DNA from: Lenisia limosa
Taxonomy: Eukaryota > Breviatea
Direction of reading: 5' to 3'
Assembly (NCBI GenBank): GCA_001655205.1
Contig: LPNZ01005834.1
Location: forward strand, 1-61,552
DNA: 61,552 nucleotides
A model generated the notes under the pieces. That model did not search any database and was not told where the DNA came from. It saw nothing but the letters and a program-made list of their open reading frames with translations. The first letter of the stretch is position 1; each line of letters starts with the position of its first letter. Shown here piece after piece: positions 49,701 to 61,552 of the stretch. The translations under genes were made by a program, and so were the position numbers.

Positions 49701-50097
49701 GCCTCCGATTCTGCAGAGGTACGGCCGTTTAGCTCACTTTCTACTATTGAAAGCAATTGATTCGTTCAGGTAGTGCCTCAATCCAGGCGAAGTAGTTTGA
49801 CCCAAACCAGCACGTCAGAATTCCTCCCGCGGTCAAATAGTAGCTTCCTCCATAGGTAAGGAGAAACGTTTCTTTTACCATTACAGCAAACAACTACATA
49901 AACAGTCTACTGCAATCCTCCCTCCTCTGGAAGCGTCTGCCCAGTCACCCGTTCTGGACAGAGCCAACTGGCTTGTTCTCGGTGACATAGTTAAGTGAGA
50001 ACTCTCCTTAGTGTTACAATATAGGTACACAGGGCCGCCAGGACAAGCGGTTGTTGGGTTCGACTGGCTTATTGAGCAGCCCACTCCAGTGCAGTAG
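43741..50097 (+). CDS. Two-domain class III nucleotide cyclase, inverted (guanylyl-cyclase-like) arrangement
   Basis: Multipass membrane cyclase making cGMP or cAMP. The start at 43741 gives MADSDHPQRVTLWDEES. A first membrane block follows (LTSLFFGITVSLLTFVLAFF, ASVLVVFFLAIVFSVIVAIN), then cyclase domain 1 (about 45385-46250): VTIIFIDLSIVNELS, KLEQVGTSYLACAGAP, HFSLVGQTINTAARTMSA. A second membrane block (47400-48200) precedes domain 2 (48245-49060): MEELQFLASE, QTDIVGFTKLS, YTVGDAWVAALG, GVHSGPAVAGVIG, YLM-WGDAVTGANTMEQ. Domain 2 holds both metal aspartates; domain 1 keeps the transition-state Asn/Arg and a Glu at the base-selecting position, with Ser opposite. That is the reverse of mammalian adenylyl cyclase and is known in guanylyl cyclases of Dictyostelium (GCA type), ciliates and apicomplexans. 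A disordered Ser/Arg-rich tail ends at TAG 50095-50097. A gap lies at 44374-44459. Confidence 0.82.
45385..46250 (+). other. Cyclase domain 1 (lacks second metal Asp; keeps Asn/Arg)
   Basis: Motifs in order: IIFIDLS (first metal Asp position present), EQVGTSYL where metal-binding domains have I-G-D, GLASGPAVGGLLGLS, and GQTINTAARTMS with catalytic Asn and Arg. Glu in KLEQVG replaces the adenine-selecting Lys; Ser in HFSLVG replaces the Asp. This pattern predicts the substrate-recognition half-site, with GTP preferred. Confidence 0.7.
47282..47344. repeat. Two-copy tandem repeat of about 31 bp in a cyclase intron
   Basis: TTTCTGGAAAGGTAGACGGG and TTTCTGGAAAAGTAGACGGA begin two near-identical units, each ending ATGTTTC. 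Non-coding context between cyclase exons. Confidence 0.7.
48245..49060 (+). other. Cyclase domain 2 (both metal aspartates; Asn/Arg lost)
   Basis: TDIVGFTKLS and TVGDAWVAALG supply both metal-binding aspartates. After GVHSGPAVAGVIGT, splicing from RYLM to WGDAVTGANTMEQ puts Thr at both the Asn and Arg positions. It therefore supplies the metal half-site and cannot provide the transition-state residues. Confidence 0.7.
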
Positions 50098-51343
50098 GTA
50101 TTTTGGTTTCAAATTTCTTGTTATTTTTCTTGTTTTGTGATGTGGCTGTGATTTTTTTCTTCCAAATGTATGCCTTTTTCTTTAAACATGAATGATCTAA
50201 ATAAGAGTATACTATGAAATGAAGGAGGAATATCAATAAACTGACCCCCCTCCTTGAAACCTAATTGAGACAGCTTAAATGCAGTTGCATAGATCCAATA
50301 CAGTATTTATGATGCCTATTTGCCTCTCCAGGCGTGGGGACTGGCATATCCACCATTATAGGGGAGATCCATTTCGGTCTACAGGGTGAGTCAAACTCAA
50401 ACTAGTGACAGTGAGCTCAATTTTCGCCACCTACCTCAAAGTCGATGAGATCGTCTTCAATTCCATAGTTTTTCACGTCATTTTTTTGTGTCTAAAAGGT
50501 AAGAATAATTGGTTCACTACTAGGGGATAAATGAACTTGTTTATATTTATAACCCTCCCACCTTTGGTGATGGTTTAGGAGAACATGCCCTTAGGATTTC
50601 ATTCTTCACCGGGTGGTGGACACGTCTTTTGGCTGAATTGTCAAGAAAAGTGGTCAATCTTTGAAGAAACTAATGACTGGAAATGTATGCTAGCTACAAC
50701 ATCAATTGTTGAGAAGCAAAATCATTCATCCGCACTTTCATTTTACAATTTGTCATAGCAACAGTAGCTGTCAAATTGTGATATCTGGATGATTGAATTA
50801 CACACGAAAAAGTTCAGTCTAGAGATGAAGGCCACTTCTCCTAGCCAAAATATTTGGGTTTTGCTTGGTTCAAATATCATGAAATTGCCTGTCCATACCT
50901 TTTGTGGAAGGAGACCCACGATCCATTGTTGAAACTTGCAACAGATATTTCAAATTATGATATCAGCAGAGGGTTTCGGCTAATGTATATTTTCACTGGC
51001 AATAATATCACTATAAATAAATAGCAAACTAAAAACCGATTGATATAAATCTTTGAAATAAACACATAAAAGATAGCATTTCTTGCCTTATAAGGAAAAA
51101 GACTGACGTGTCTCCCGGTCGCGTCCTCCCTGTTTTCCCCCAAATTTTTTCTGTTTTTTCAATTTCTGCAATTTCTGGCTGGCAAGCTTGAACCCGCAAA
51201 TATTTGAGAGTTCTTCTTGTTTTACGTACGAGTAGAAAGAAGAAAGTGGCTTACCGCAGAAGCTAACTACGGGAACGGGCACTCTTAGTGTTACAACTGT
51301 GCAAGCTGGCAAATTTTAGGCAATTTAGCTGTTAACGAGAAAG
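50098..51343. other. 1.2 kb between cyclase and myosin II, with unresolved possible exons
   Basis: No firm gene. Two weak candidates were seen. On the minus strand, exons read NDVKNYGIEDDLIDFE (about 50490-50440) and EMDLPYNGGYASPHAWRGK with a stop at 50316-50318, preceded by possible upstream exons near 51100-51310. On the plus strand, an open stretch of about 57 codons starts at 50580 (ENMPLGFHSSPGGGHVFWLN). The minus-strand reading looks more protein-like, but no start or family was found. The right end must hold the myosin promoter. Confidence 0.25.
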
Positions 51344-54300
51344 ATGTCACTCCCAGGCAAGGCTGTGCCTTACTTGGAGTACCCAGCACTTGAAGAGAAA
51401 GATGACATGGCCGTTCTTGCGGTTAGTGTGGATTGCTGGCAATATCAGTTCGTTATTTTTTATTTTTGTTTCATTAATAGTGCTTTTTATTGCCGCATTC
51501 TATTGTTTGTTCTGTCGGTATTTTCCCTCAATTTGTTTGCATTTCTACGGTCTAGATTTGTTTATTTTGTGTTAATATGGCTTCTAGGCTTCGAAGCAGG
51601 TCTGGGTTCGCGCCGAGAAAGACTCTGATTGGGTTCAAGCCGATATTACCAAGGAAACAGATACAAAGGTCACCGTTACCATGGCTAATGGAGAGGTAAG
51701 AAACGATATTCGGCTATCAACCGTTGAGGTCAACTTATTTGAGTCCCCCAGTTATCTTTTTTTATAATTGTTGCTCCTTCTTCCTTATCCCTTTACTTAG
51801 GAACGTGAATTTTCTGTGAAGGAAACGGAGGAATGCAATCCTGAGCGTTTTGACGGAAAAGCGGATCTTTCAGAGCTCTCACATTTGAACAGTCCAGCTG
51901 TCCTCCACAACCTTTACCAGCGCTACCAAAGAAAGATCATTTATGTGAGCGTACAAAAGGAGGGTTGAATAGATGTACTTAATGGGGGTATCGTCTAAGT
52001 CTAAGACTCTGATTTGGTATTCAGGTATTTGTCCGTCTTCTTTGCTTATGATCTTTAGACCTACTCTGGACTTTTCCTGGTCACAGTGAACCCCTATGAG
52101 TGGCTTCCTATTTATACAAACGAGGTATGCAGTATAGACATTAGATCCTTATACAGCATTACTACACCGATTCAACTGAACTCATGTGTTGACGGGGATG
52201 TCGGGATTTTTCTCATGCCTCGCACTTGTGGTGTATGTACATAGCAGGAATGGACATTGAGAGAACATTCATTGCTGCTCTCTTGACCCTTTAGATTGCG
52301 CATTTCTATAGAGGCCGTCCACGCTCTGAGGCCCCACCCCATGTCTTCGCCGTGTCTGACAAAGCTTTCCAGAACATGCAAAGTGGTGAGCTCCCTCCCC
52401 CCTGCAAACTTCTTTTCACCCTGCTTATCCCATCCAGGCCACTGTAATCAGTCCATTCTCATCACGGGAGAGTCAGGAGCAGGAAAGACCGAAAACACGA
52501 AGAAAGTCATTCAATACCTTGCCACAGTGGCCTCGAGAGGAACCGAAGGCAACAAGGCGAAACTCGAGGAACAGGTAAGCCCAATTCCCTGTTTATGCCT
52601 CATTCGATTAGATCCTGAGATCAAACCCCCTTCTTGAAGCCTTTGGTAACGCCAAGACCCTGAAGAACAACAACTCTTCTCGATTTGTAAGCAAAGCCTC
52701 TATGCTCAGCCTTTTGCACCCTTCTAATCCTCTAGGGAAAGTTTATTGAGATCCAATTTGACGCCATGGGACTTATTGCTGGGTCTTCGATTCGATCCTG
52801 TAAGGGGCGTTACTGATGGCATCAACAGTCGTCGTGTCTTACCAATTAGATCTTCTTGAAAAGTCACGTATCACCACCCCCGGGTTCAACGAGCGCTCAT
52901 ACCACATCTTCTACCAGGTTCTTGCTGGCGCGTCCCCGGCCTTCAGAGGTTGGCACCCCCCTCCCCCTTCCTTGCTCACTCTGCAGAGAAGTTCCATCTT
53001 CTTGCCCCTGACGAGTACAAACTGTTGTCGCAGTCTGAGTGCTTCCACGTCCCCAGCATCAATGACGAGGCTGAGTACCAGGATACCTTGGTGGGTATTT
53101 ATAATGGGTCTTCTACTGTTCCAATCCAACTACTGCATAGTATAGACAGCTGACTCTGCAGAAAGCAATGGGCCTGATGGGCATAACGGAGGAGGAGCAG
53201 GAGGCGGTCATGCAGACAGTGTCATCCATCCTCCATCTGAGCAACATCACTTTCACTGATAACCGCAATGATGAAAGCTCCATCGACAGAGGAGACAGTA
53301 TGCTGGATCTTTCTTTGCATTCTATTTCAATTACTCACACAACCAGGCGCAAAGATTTCTGCCGAACTCCTTGGATGTTCTGAGAAGGACCTGACCTCGG
53401 CCCTTTGTACCCCTAAGGTGACGTCAGTGCAATGAAAACACCACCCAGTATCACGACGCAGCAATGACCTTTTAGATCAAGGCCGGACTGCAGTTTATCG
53501 CCACCGCCGTGTCTGCTGAAAAGGCTGCGTCCGGACGTGACGCTCTCTGCAAGGTCTGTCCTCAACACTCATTCCGTTGTGTTGCTGCTCTGATTCTTTA
53601 GGCCCTTTACAGCCGTCTTTTCGAGTGGCTTGTCTCTAAGATCAACAAGGTTGGTGCCGCATCATGTACCCTCCTTAAGCTGCAAATGGAACTCACCCTC
53701 ATCCCCAGGTTCTTGCCTCTAAATTCAGTGTTGCCAACTTCATTGGTGTGCTCGATATTGCTGGTTTCGAAATCTTTGAGGTTTGCCGCGGATGTGCGGG
53801 TGTGGGTGGTGACCTTTTCTGTAAAATATTGACACTTCTTCGAGGGATTTTTAAGAAATTCATTCTATTTCGGAGAAGTGAAGCTCTAGTCCCCCCTTTT
53901 TGATTGATTCTTTAAGTCCATAGCTTGTCAGAAGATAACCGTTTCAGAACAACTCTTTCGAGCAGCTCTGCATCAACTACACCAACGAGCGTCTCCAACA
54001 GTTCTTCAACGACCACATGTTCAAGCTCGAACAGGTGCGCTGGGCCGTTCACGTTAATACTGCAAAGAAAATTTTTTAAACTGACTGAGCAGGAGGAGTA
54101 TGCGAAGGAGAAGATCCAATGGACCTACGTCAACTTCGGGCTCGACCTTCAAGAAACCATTGATCTCATTGAGAAGGTTCGGGGCTAATCATTCGCCTCG
54201 CTGAAATGACCTGTCTCACGTCGTAGAAACCAAGTGGCGTGCTTGTGATTCTCGAGGAGGAATGCATCTTCCCGAACAGCAGCGACGAAACCTTCAGCAG

Positions 54301-57300
54301 CAAGATGACCAAGGCTCACGAGAGCAACCCGAACTTTACCATCCCCCGCTACACCAAGACTGCTTTCTCCCTCAAGGTAAGTAAAAATCACAATTTGAAG
54401 ATAACACCCTTTTACCCCGATTGCACTAACTCTTCAGCATTACGCCGGAGTTGTGACCTACGACTGCACAGATTGGCTCCAAAAGAACAGAGATCCCCTC
54501 AATGTACGCCTTTCTTCCTGAACCGTCGGTATTGACCCCCCCCCCCCAGGCTGACATGGGCAAGCTGATGAAATCCTCCAAGATCCCGCTGATCTCCAAG
54601 CTCTTTGAGAACACCGATGAGGCAGGAGGAAGTGGTAGGCCTTGTCACCATGTTATGGTAACCCTCAGACTCCCCCCGTCGCCAGTCGGCTGTCACCCCC
54701 CGCGGCTCCGCAGGCGGCCGCAGAGGAACAACCAGTTTGGGGAGGCAAATAAACAATTGCTTGGCTTCCAATATACACTTCCATTTTTGGATGGACGTTT
54801 GGGGTGGCCTGATCCAAGGACTCACAGTTTCAGCCGTCGGCAAGAAGGGTAGCAACTTCCAGTTCATCTCCACCAAACATCGCAACCAGCTCAACGAGCT
54901 CATGGACACTCTGCTGGCTACTGAACCTCATTTCATCCGTTGCATTGTCCCTAACCGCAAGCAAGCTCGCAGCATACTCGAGCAGGAGCTGGTCGAGGAA
55001 CAGGTGGGAGCATTCTGATTCGCACTTTGCCGGTTGCTGACCCTCCAGCTTCGCTGCAACGGTGTGTTGGAAGGCATCCGTATCAGCCGAAAGGGCTACC
55101 CCAACAGGATCCCGTACGACCACTTTGTTGACGTCTACTCGGTCCTCGCCGGCAAGATCGACATCCGCGACTTCAAAAAGGCCACGTGGGTGCATATTTC
55201 TGGGCCTCTTTCCTTTCTGACGCATGTTGTTGTTGTTTTTTGACTTTTGCAGCAAGGCCATTCTTGACAACATCGGTTACACCGCAGAACACTATCAGAG
55301 TGGGTGTGGATGCAGCCAAATAATCGTCTGTGATGATCAAACTTCGGACATTTGCGTCGGATTTGATAAGAAATGGAATTAGTCTTTTGACATACAGTCC
55401 ATTCGGATAGCTGACTGTTCAGTGGGTCTGACCAAGGTGTTCTTCCGCACTGGCCAGCTTGCACGCGTGGAGGACATGAGAAGGGAGTACATCGGAAGCC
55501 TCATCACCAAGGTCCAAGCCAGGGTGCGTGATGCCATTGTCGTTCTCCAATACTCCTGAGTGCTGGACATTCCTTACTGGACTAGGTCCGCGGTATGATT
55601 GCGCGCGAGAAGTTCAAGGTGCTCAAGGCCCAGATCAAGGCTGTCAAGGTGCTGCAGAAGTTCGCCAGATGGTGGCTCAGGTAAGACCCGTGCTCAGTGG
55701 TCCCTCTGACCTCCCAGCCGCCGCCAGGATAAGTGGTGGAAACTGTGGCTCAAAACCAAGCCCATGCTGGGATACTACAGAGAACAGTCCAAGGTTGGCG
55801 TTAGTGCGATGTACAGTGTAGAGATGACGGGTTAACGGTGTAGGTCAAGGTCCAAGAAGAGGAGCTCAAGAAGACCGAGGTTGAAATGGCTGCAGCCAAG
55901 AAGGACATCACTTCTGTAGGTCACGTGCCAGTTATCGCTTTCTACTTTTCTGGCTTTCTTGACACTGACTGTTTCAGTTGATTGAGGAGCGTGACTCTCT
56001 GCTCGCTTCAAATGAGGTTAGCAATACGCACAACTCCCTTTATTTATCCCTCTCTCCAGGTCCGTAAGCGCCAGCTTGATGAGGTTCTTCCCGAGCTTCA
56101 CGACGAGAAGGCGAGGAGGGCCGAGCTGGAGGTCCATCTCGAGTCGTCCACGACCAAGGCCAACAACCTCAGGACTAGCCTTGACAAGACACAGGTGAGC
56201 TGCGGGCTCAACTTTGCTTACAATGACGCGGTGCTGATTATTGCAGGCGGACCTTTCGAAGGAGCAGCAAAAGGCGGCAGAGCTGTCCAAGGCGAAGGAG
56301 AACCTCGAGAGAGACATGGCCGACCTGGAGGAGTCGCTGACCACTGAGCAGGCTGAGGTGGTGCGACTCAAGGCCGAGAGGTGAGCCGTTCCTCAACAAG
56401 CATGCATTCTGACGTTGTAGCGGCGACCAAGGAGACCTACTTGCCGACCTCCGCCGCCAGCTTGCCGACGAGCAGGCTGCCCACTCCAAGACCACCAAGC
56501 GTGCCGACGGTGCCGAGGCCGAACGCGACGACGCTCTCGAAATGGTCCGTCCCGGGGCTGAATCAAATACTCCTGGAATAAGTGACTTTTTGTTTTATTT
56601 TAATTTCCTAATTCACACCTTTTCAGATTGCGCAGCTACAAAAGGACCTGAAGAAGCAGGAGACCGAGTCAAAGAACCAGGCTGACAAGGCTGACACCTT
56701 CGAGTCTGAGATCGCTCACATCAAAAAGTGGGATATTTAAACACATGGGTATCCCGAATTGAGTCGGCACACAAAACGTGTTCTTTCCTGGAATGACAAT
56801 ACAGGAAACTTGACGCAGTTGAGAAGCAGAAGAAGGCAGCCGACACTTCCGGCCAGCAGGTTGAGCAGGAGAAGGAGAAGGCTCAGCGCGAGGTCGAGCA
56901 GACTAAGGCCAAGGTTGGTGCAGCAATGCCGTGTTGTCTCACTGTCAGGTTGTTGCGCTGGAGAGCGAGCTTGAAGACGCTAAGGACACAGCAGCGTCAC
57001 AGGCCTCTGCCGCCAAGAAGAAGCACCAGAGGGAGGTCCAGGAGATGGAGGACAAGCTGCAGGAAATGGAAGATGACAACGCCCGCATGCTTGCCAAGAC
57101 CAAGGTCGATGCGGGATCTGTGAAGACTTAGTGCCACAACCGACTCACTGACGTATTAGGCCCTAGCCGACGGGGAGACAGAGGCCATGCAGGCCCAGAT
57201 CGACGAGCTGGAAGAGGCCAAGTCCGCCGCCGAGACCGAAGCCATCAGTCTCAGACAACAGGTCACTGGGGCTGCTTTCTGCTTGTTCGTCTGTTCCGGT

Positions 57301-60300
57301 TATGATCTCTTCTTTCCCTTAACACCGCAGTTGGAGGCAGCACAAGGAGACGCTGAAGCCGCCAAGGCCGCCGCAGCCTCCGCTTCAAAGCACTCGTCGT
57401 CATCGAAGAAGGATATGGAGGATGCCCTCTCCGACGTGGGCGGCTCTCTGTTGCTCATACTACCCGTTTCTATTCTCATTTTGCTACTTATCTTGTTGCA
57501 CTCACGCCTTAGGCTGAAGTGGCCAAGACTACCGCCGCCGCCGCAGAAAAGGCCAAGACTAAGGCTCTTCGTGAGGCTCATGAGGCTAACGAGGTTTGCT
57601 GCCCCTTTCTGGCCTCGTGACTAACTCCCCGCAGAAGATGGAAGCCGAAGCTGCTGGCCGCGCCTCTGCCGACAAAGCAAGACGCAAGGCTGATGGTAAG
57701 ACTTGAATCGCACCTTCCTTCTGACATTTCAGCCGAAGCCAAGGAGGCCCAATCCCAAGCCGCACGTGCCGAGAAGGAGGCCAAGAGTCTCAAGGTACGT
57801 GTCTGATGCCCTCAAGTCCAGGAATTCATTATCTAGGCTGACAAGGAAAGCTTACAGAAGGCCCTTGACAAGACCCAAAAGTCCCTTACTGAGTCTCAAG
57901 ATGTACGAAGGAGGAGGGATTGTTAGTATCATTGGTCATAGTTAGGGACAGTTTATCACTGCCTAGACTGTCAGTAAGAGAGACAAGCAGGTCAAGCGTC
58001 TCGAGGCTGAGCTTGACGACGCCAAGGACCAGGGCGACATCCTTGACCAGGCTGGTAACGAAGCCCAACGTCAGAGGAGGCAGCTGGAGGCCGACCTTGC
58101 TGAGACTCGTGACCAGCTCGAGGATGCCGAGGTACAGGGCTCTGCCATGCATTTACCCCTGCTCTTTCTTTGTTATTGTGCTGACGTCTAAGGAAGCCCG
58201 CACTGCAGCCGAAAACGAAGCCAAAAAGGACAAGGCCGAGGCCAACGTGGGGGGGGGGGGCTTAGCGTACACATGTACCCNNNNNNNNNNNNNNNNNNNN
58301 NNNNNNNNNNNNNNNNNNNNNNNNNNNNNNNNNNNNNNNNNNNNNNNNNNNNNNGCCGAACAAGCCGAGGCCCGGGCCGACACTTCGGAACAGAGCGCTT
58401 CCGACGCCACTGCACGCGCCGTCGAGGCGGAAGAGCAGGTCAGATGTTTATTCCTTTCGTATTACTTTTTGTAAACTTGGAAATCTACTCTTGCTATTTT
58501 TTGGCATCCTCGTACGTAGTATTTCACCTTTTGCCATCCTCGTACGTAGTATTTCAGCCTTCTCACCCCGCCAGGCAGCCACAGCAACAGCTCAAGCTGA
58601 TAAGGCGACCAAGGAGCTCAAGAAGGCTGTTCAGGTACGCTCCGTCTGAGTGTACAAAAGAGCCCATCACCCCCATATATATACATGTATATATCATATG
58701 ATATCCATGTATATTGTTGCTCCTTGACCCGGTAGGCCATGCACGCAGCTGAGAACGAGCTCGAGACGGCTGTAGCCAAGGGCAAGGCTGAGGGCGACAA
58801 GGCCAGACGCAAGGTCGAACAGGACCTCCAGACCGCCAACTCCAAGGTGAGGCTCTGGCCGCCGGCTCGTTTTACATTGTCTATTTTCGCTTTTTCGTTT
58901 TTCGGAGGTTGTTGTTGAATATCGGTTTTTTTTTTATTTATTTTTTACAATCGTTTTTCGTTTTTCGCCGCTTCTAACCCCGTAGCTCGCCGACCTTGAA
59001 AGTGCAGTGTCACAAGCCGAGGGCAAACTCAGGGCCAAGGTAAGCCCTTCCGTTGCAATGCCCCTTACCCTCAGGATACCGCGCATGCTGACCTTGAGGA
59101 GCAGCTCCAGGACATGACCGCCAAGAAAAACAACGTTTGTGGCATCTTCGGCTTATCTTATAAGACTTAATTCCTTCTCAAAGAGCATGAATGAGACTGT
59201 CAACCGTAACCCCCCCCCCCAGCTCGAGAAGTCGCTACGCACCGGGTCGGCCGACATTGACGGACTTCGCGATGAACTCGAGGACGCGGAGGACCAGCTC
59301 AGGAAGGCCAATAACGTGGGGGGGGGGGTGCTGTGAGAATTTTGAAGTGAATTCGGAAAATTGGTCGTCATCCGGATGTGTTTTTTATAACCTCAGGTTT
59401 TCATAATTTTTATTCATGACTGTCTGACCCTACAGGCGAAGAACAGTCTCCAGGCCCAGCTTGATGAGGCTGAGGAGTCGCGTGACGAGGCCGAGACCCG
59501 AGCTCAGGACTCGGATGAGAAGCTCAGAACTGCCAATGTTGGGGGGTGCCCACTCCATGTCACGCCCATCTTGATCACACTGATCACTGATCGTTTCAGG
59601 CCACCATAGCTCGTCTGCAGCAAGAGAAGGACGCCGCCGCCGCAGGTTCGTCATTCGCATATTTAGGCTCTTCGGTTATAAGCAAAGGGACTTGATTTAT
59701 CGATGTTTATCTGCCTTTTCCACCCCCTGTTAACCCAGCAGCTGCAGCCTCCGCCGCCGGGGACCGTAAGGCCAAGGCTATTGCAGAGGAGATGGCAGCC
59801 GAGCTCGAGGCCACCAAGGCCAACCACGCGCAACAACTCGACGTGAGCGCAAAGCCTTTTGTCCGTGCCGCACCCACGTGACACTCACCGTTTTAGTCGC
59901 TGCGCAAGCGTTTTGAAGGAGAGCTTGACACCGTCCGGGCCGACCTGGACACTGCCAGCCGCGCCAAGGTGGGGGGGGGGACTGGTTTATCGCAATTCAA
60001 CTTGGATGTTACGAGGGTTATGGAGAAGGGAGACAGAGTAGAGAGATAAGACTGCGTGGGCAGTAGTGCCGTTTGGCTGACGTTCCAGACACAAAGCGAC
60101 AAGGCCCTTCGGAAGGAGCGCTCCAAGACCAGTGACGCCCAAACCAAGCTTTCCGAAGTCGAGGTTGGTTGGAATCTGTCATTACCCCGATTTCGAGATG
60201 TGCACATTTGCTTTCCTTCATTTAGCAGCTATTTGTGAGATTATCTCGGGCTTAGATTGTTTTGTTAGTATCAACCCTCGTGTATTGGCTGTCAACTAAG

Positions 60301-61552
60301 TTGATTTGGGCTTTTTTTTGTTTCATTAATTTTCCAATTTTACCCGATTATTCGGTTCGTGATTTGTACCTTTACGCCAATATGCTTCATCGAAATTTCC
60401 TTCGTTTCACNNNNNNNNNNNNNNNNNNNNNNNNNNNNNNNNNNNNNNNNNNNNNNNNNNNNNNNNNNNNNNNNNNNNNNNNNNNNNNNNNNNNNNNNNN
60501 NNNNNNNNNNNNNNNNNNNNTGGAGGAGGAGGTTGAAGAGGCCAACGCCAAGGCTACCAAGGCCCTGGCAAAGGTATGAAGGCCCTCTTTGCCGCAGTCT
60601 TTACCGCCTAGGTCCGTCAGCTCGAGGCCCAGATTGCCGAGCTTGAGGAGGAGAATGAAATGGCTGCCGGTAGAGCCGCACAGAACACGTCACAGATTGC
60701 CGACATGGATGCCGAGATCCAGGACCTGCAGGAGTCCCTCGCCGCTGCTGAGGCCAACATGGTTGGCCATGGTCTTTTGCCGTAAAGCTTCTCTGCAGAA
60801 CTAGGATCATAAACGTCCTGGTGATTTACAATGCTGTCCTCTTAACGCCGCAGGACAACGCACACGCCATTCGCGAGGCTGAGATGGCACGTGACCAGCA
60901 GAAGGCGCGTGCAGATGAGGCCGAAAGGAAGCTCTACGACAGCGAGAAGAAGGTAGGCCCTCTTCCGTCATTCAACTGACGCTGTAGTCGCAAGCTCGCA
61001 TCCAGGCCCTCGAGTCTGAAATGGAGGAGGGCGCCATTGAGAAGGACCGTGTTTCCGCCCGGTGAGCATCCATGAGTTTAGAGATCGTTTTGTTTTGTTG
61101 TGTCTCGCTTCTGACCTCACAGCACAATCGATAAACTCAAGGCTGAGAAGAACGCCCTGGCTAAGGACGCCACAACCCACAAGCAGACCGTAAGCTGGAT
61201 CCTTCTCGTATCCTCGCATTCTTCTCGCCCCTTTTCTCACCATCCAGGCTGACCGAGCCACCAAGGACAAGCGTCGTCTCATGAAAGAGATCCAGGAGCT
61301 CAAGGTGGGTTCCCTGGGTTTTTTCACCGCTGCTTTCTCCCCTAACCTCTCCAGCTTGAGGTTGATAACCAGACATCCAAGGTTCAGGAGGCGCAAGAGA
61401 GCGCTGACGTTAACAAGACCGAGCTGCGCAACGTGAGAGACGATCTTGAGGATCTACAAGCCATGTCGAAGAAGGACAAGGACAAGATCACCAGTCTCGA
61501 GGCCCGGCTTGCCGACAGCGAAGATGGCGCCGCCGCAGAGGAGGAAATCATG
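51344..61552 (+). CDS. Myosin II heavy chain (continues off window)
   Basis: Conventional two-headed myosin heavy chain, actin-based motor of cortex and cytokinesis. The start at 51344 gives [20 protein letters not shown]. The motor has an SH3-like N-domain, [20 protein letters not shown]-loop [20 protein letters not shown], switch [34 protein letters not shown], switch [31 protein letters not shown], relay [48 protein letters not shown] and converter [18 protein letters not shown]. Neck IQ-type motifs ([28 protein letters not shown]) and a rod of continuous coiled coil follow to the right edge. All key ATPase motifs are intact. The rod is split by dozens of short introns, some starting GT plus a G run. 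Gaps lie at 58281-58354 and 60411-60520. Confidence 0.95.
58497..58557. repeat. Two-copy tandem repeat in a myosin intron
   Basis: GCCATCCTCGTACGTAGTATTTCA follows a copy differing by one base (GGCATCC...), in the intron before the exon that begins with AATAGCTCAAG-like coding sequence. Both copies carry the palindromic CGTACG core. Confidence 0.7.

Noticed and set aside
43741-50097. Standard animal-type transmembrane adenylyl cyclase
   Set aside because: The metal aspartates lie in the second catalytic domain and Asn/Arg in the first, opposite to animal adenylyl cyclases, and the base-selecting Lys is a Glu.

Overview
This is an intron-rich eukaryotic nuclear scaffold with draft-assembly gaps. 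Genes lie on both strands, close together (often 100-350 bp apart), and are cut by many short GT-AG introns, some near 34 nt. The window carries a complete myosin II motor plus long coiled-coil tail, which points to Amorphea (amoebozoan or opisthokont-grade protist) or less likely a heterolobosean. An amoebozoan is my best guess. No RNA gene, CRISPR array or autonomous transposon was recognised.

Layout: 1-12659 (-) is a giant EGF/Cys-rich membrane receptor-like gene whose 3' end lies off the left edge. 13015-15292 (+) is mitochondrial glycine C-acetyltransferase (GCAT/KBL). 15418-21040 (-) is a kinesin-fold protein whose nucleotide-binding motifs are degraded, followed by a Pro/Ser-rich region and coiled coils. 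21388-22482 (+) is a polytopic membrane protein of the 'MCFS' (DUF6629-like) type. 23486-25872 (-) is arginyl-tRNA-protein transferase (ATE1). 25982-29635 (-) is a 3'-truncated paralogue of the first EGF gene. 30538-32025 (-) is a Rab24-like GTPase. 32433-34969 (+) is an RRM protein with a disordered tail. About 35290-37215 (+) is an unrecognised acidic protein. 37542-38474 (-) is RPL10 (uL16). 38642-40234 (+) is PRMT1. 40340-43480 (-) is a PDE9-like phosphodiesterase. 43741-50097 (+) is a two-catalytic-domain class III cyclase with the inverted, guanylyl-cyclase-like arrangement. 51344 to the right edge (+) is myosin II heavy chain.

Points that stand out: (i) a predicted cGMP-making cyclase and a PDE9-like (cGMP-type) phosphodiesterase lie head to head, 260 bp apart; (ii) the kinesin-like gene keeps the motor fold signature but has lost key P-loop and switch II residues; (iii) two paralogous EGF receptor-like genes are diverged over their 5' exons but almost identical over a downstream block of about 1.16 kb; (iv) at least nine 10-N gaps are flanked by near-identical copies of the same 90-390 bp, which look like unmerged allelic contig ends rather than real tandem duplications; (v) pure G or C runs sit at intron donors and acceptors and often beside the gaps.

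All gene models were assembled by eye from exon translations and splice sites. Gene identities are firmer than individual exon boundaries.
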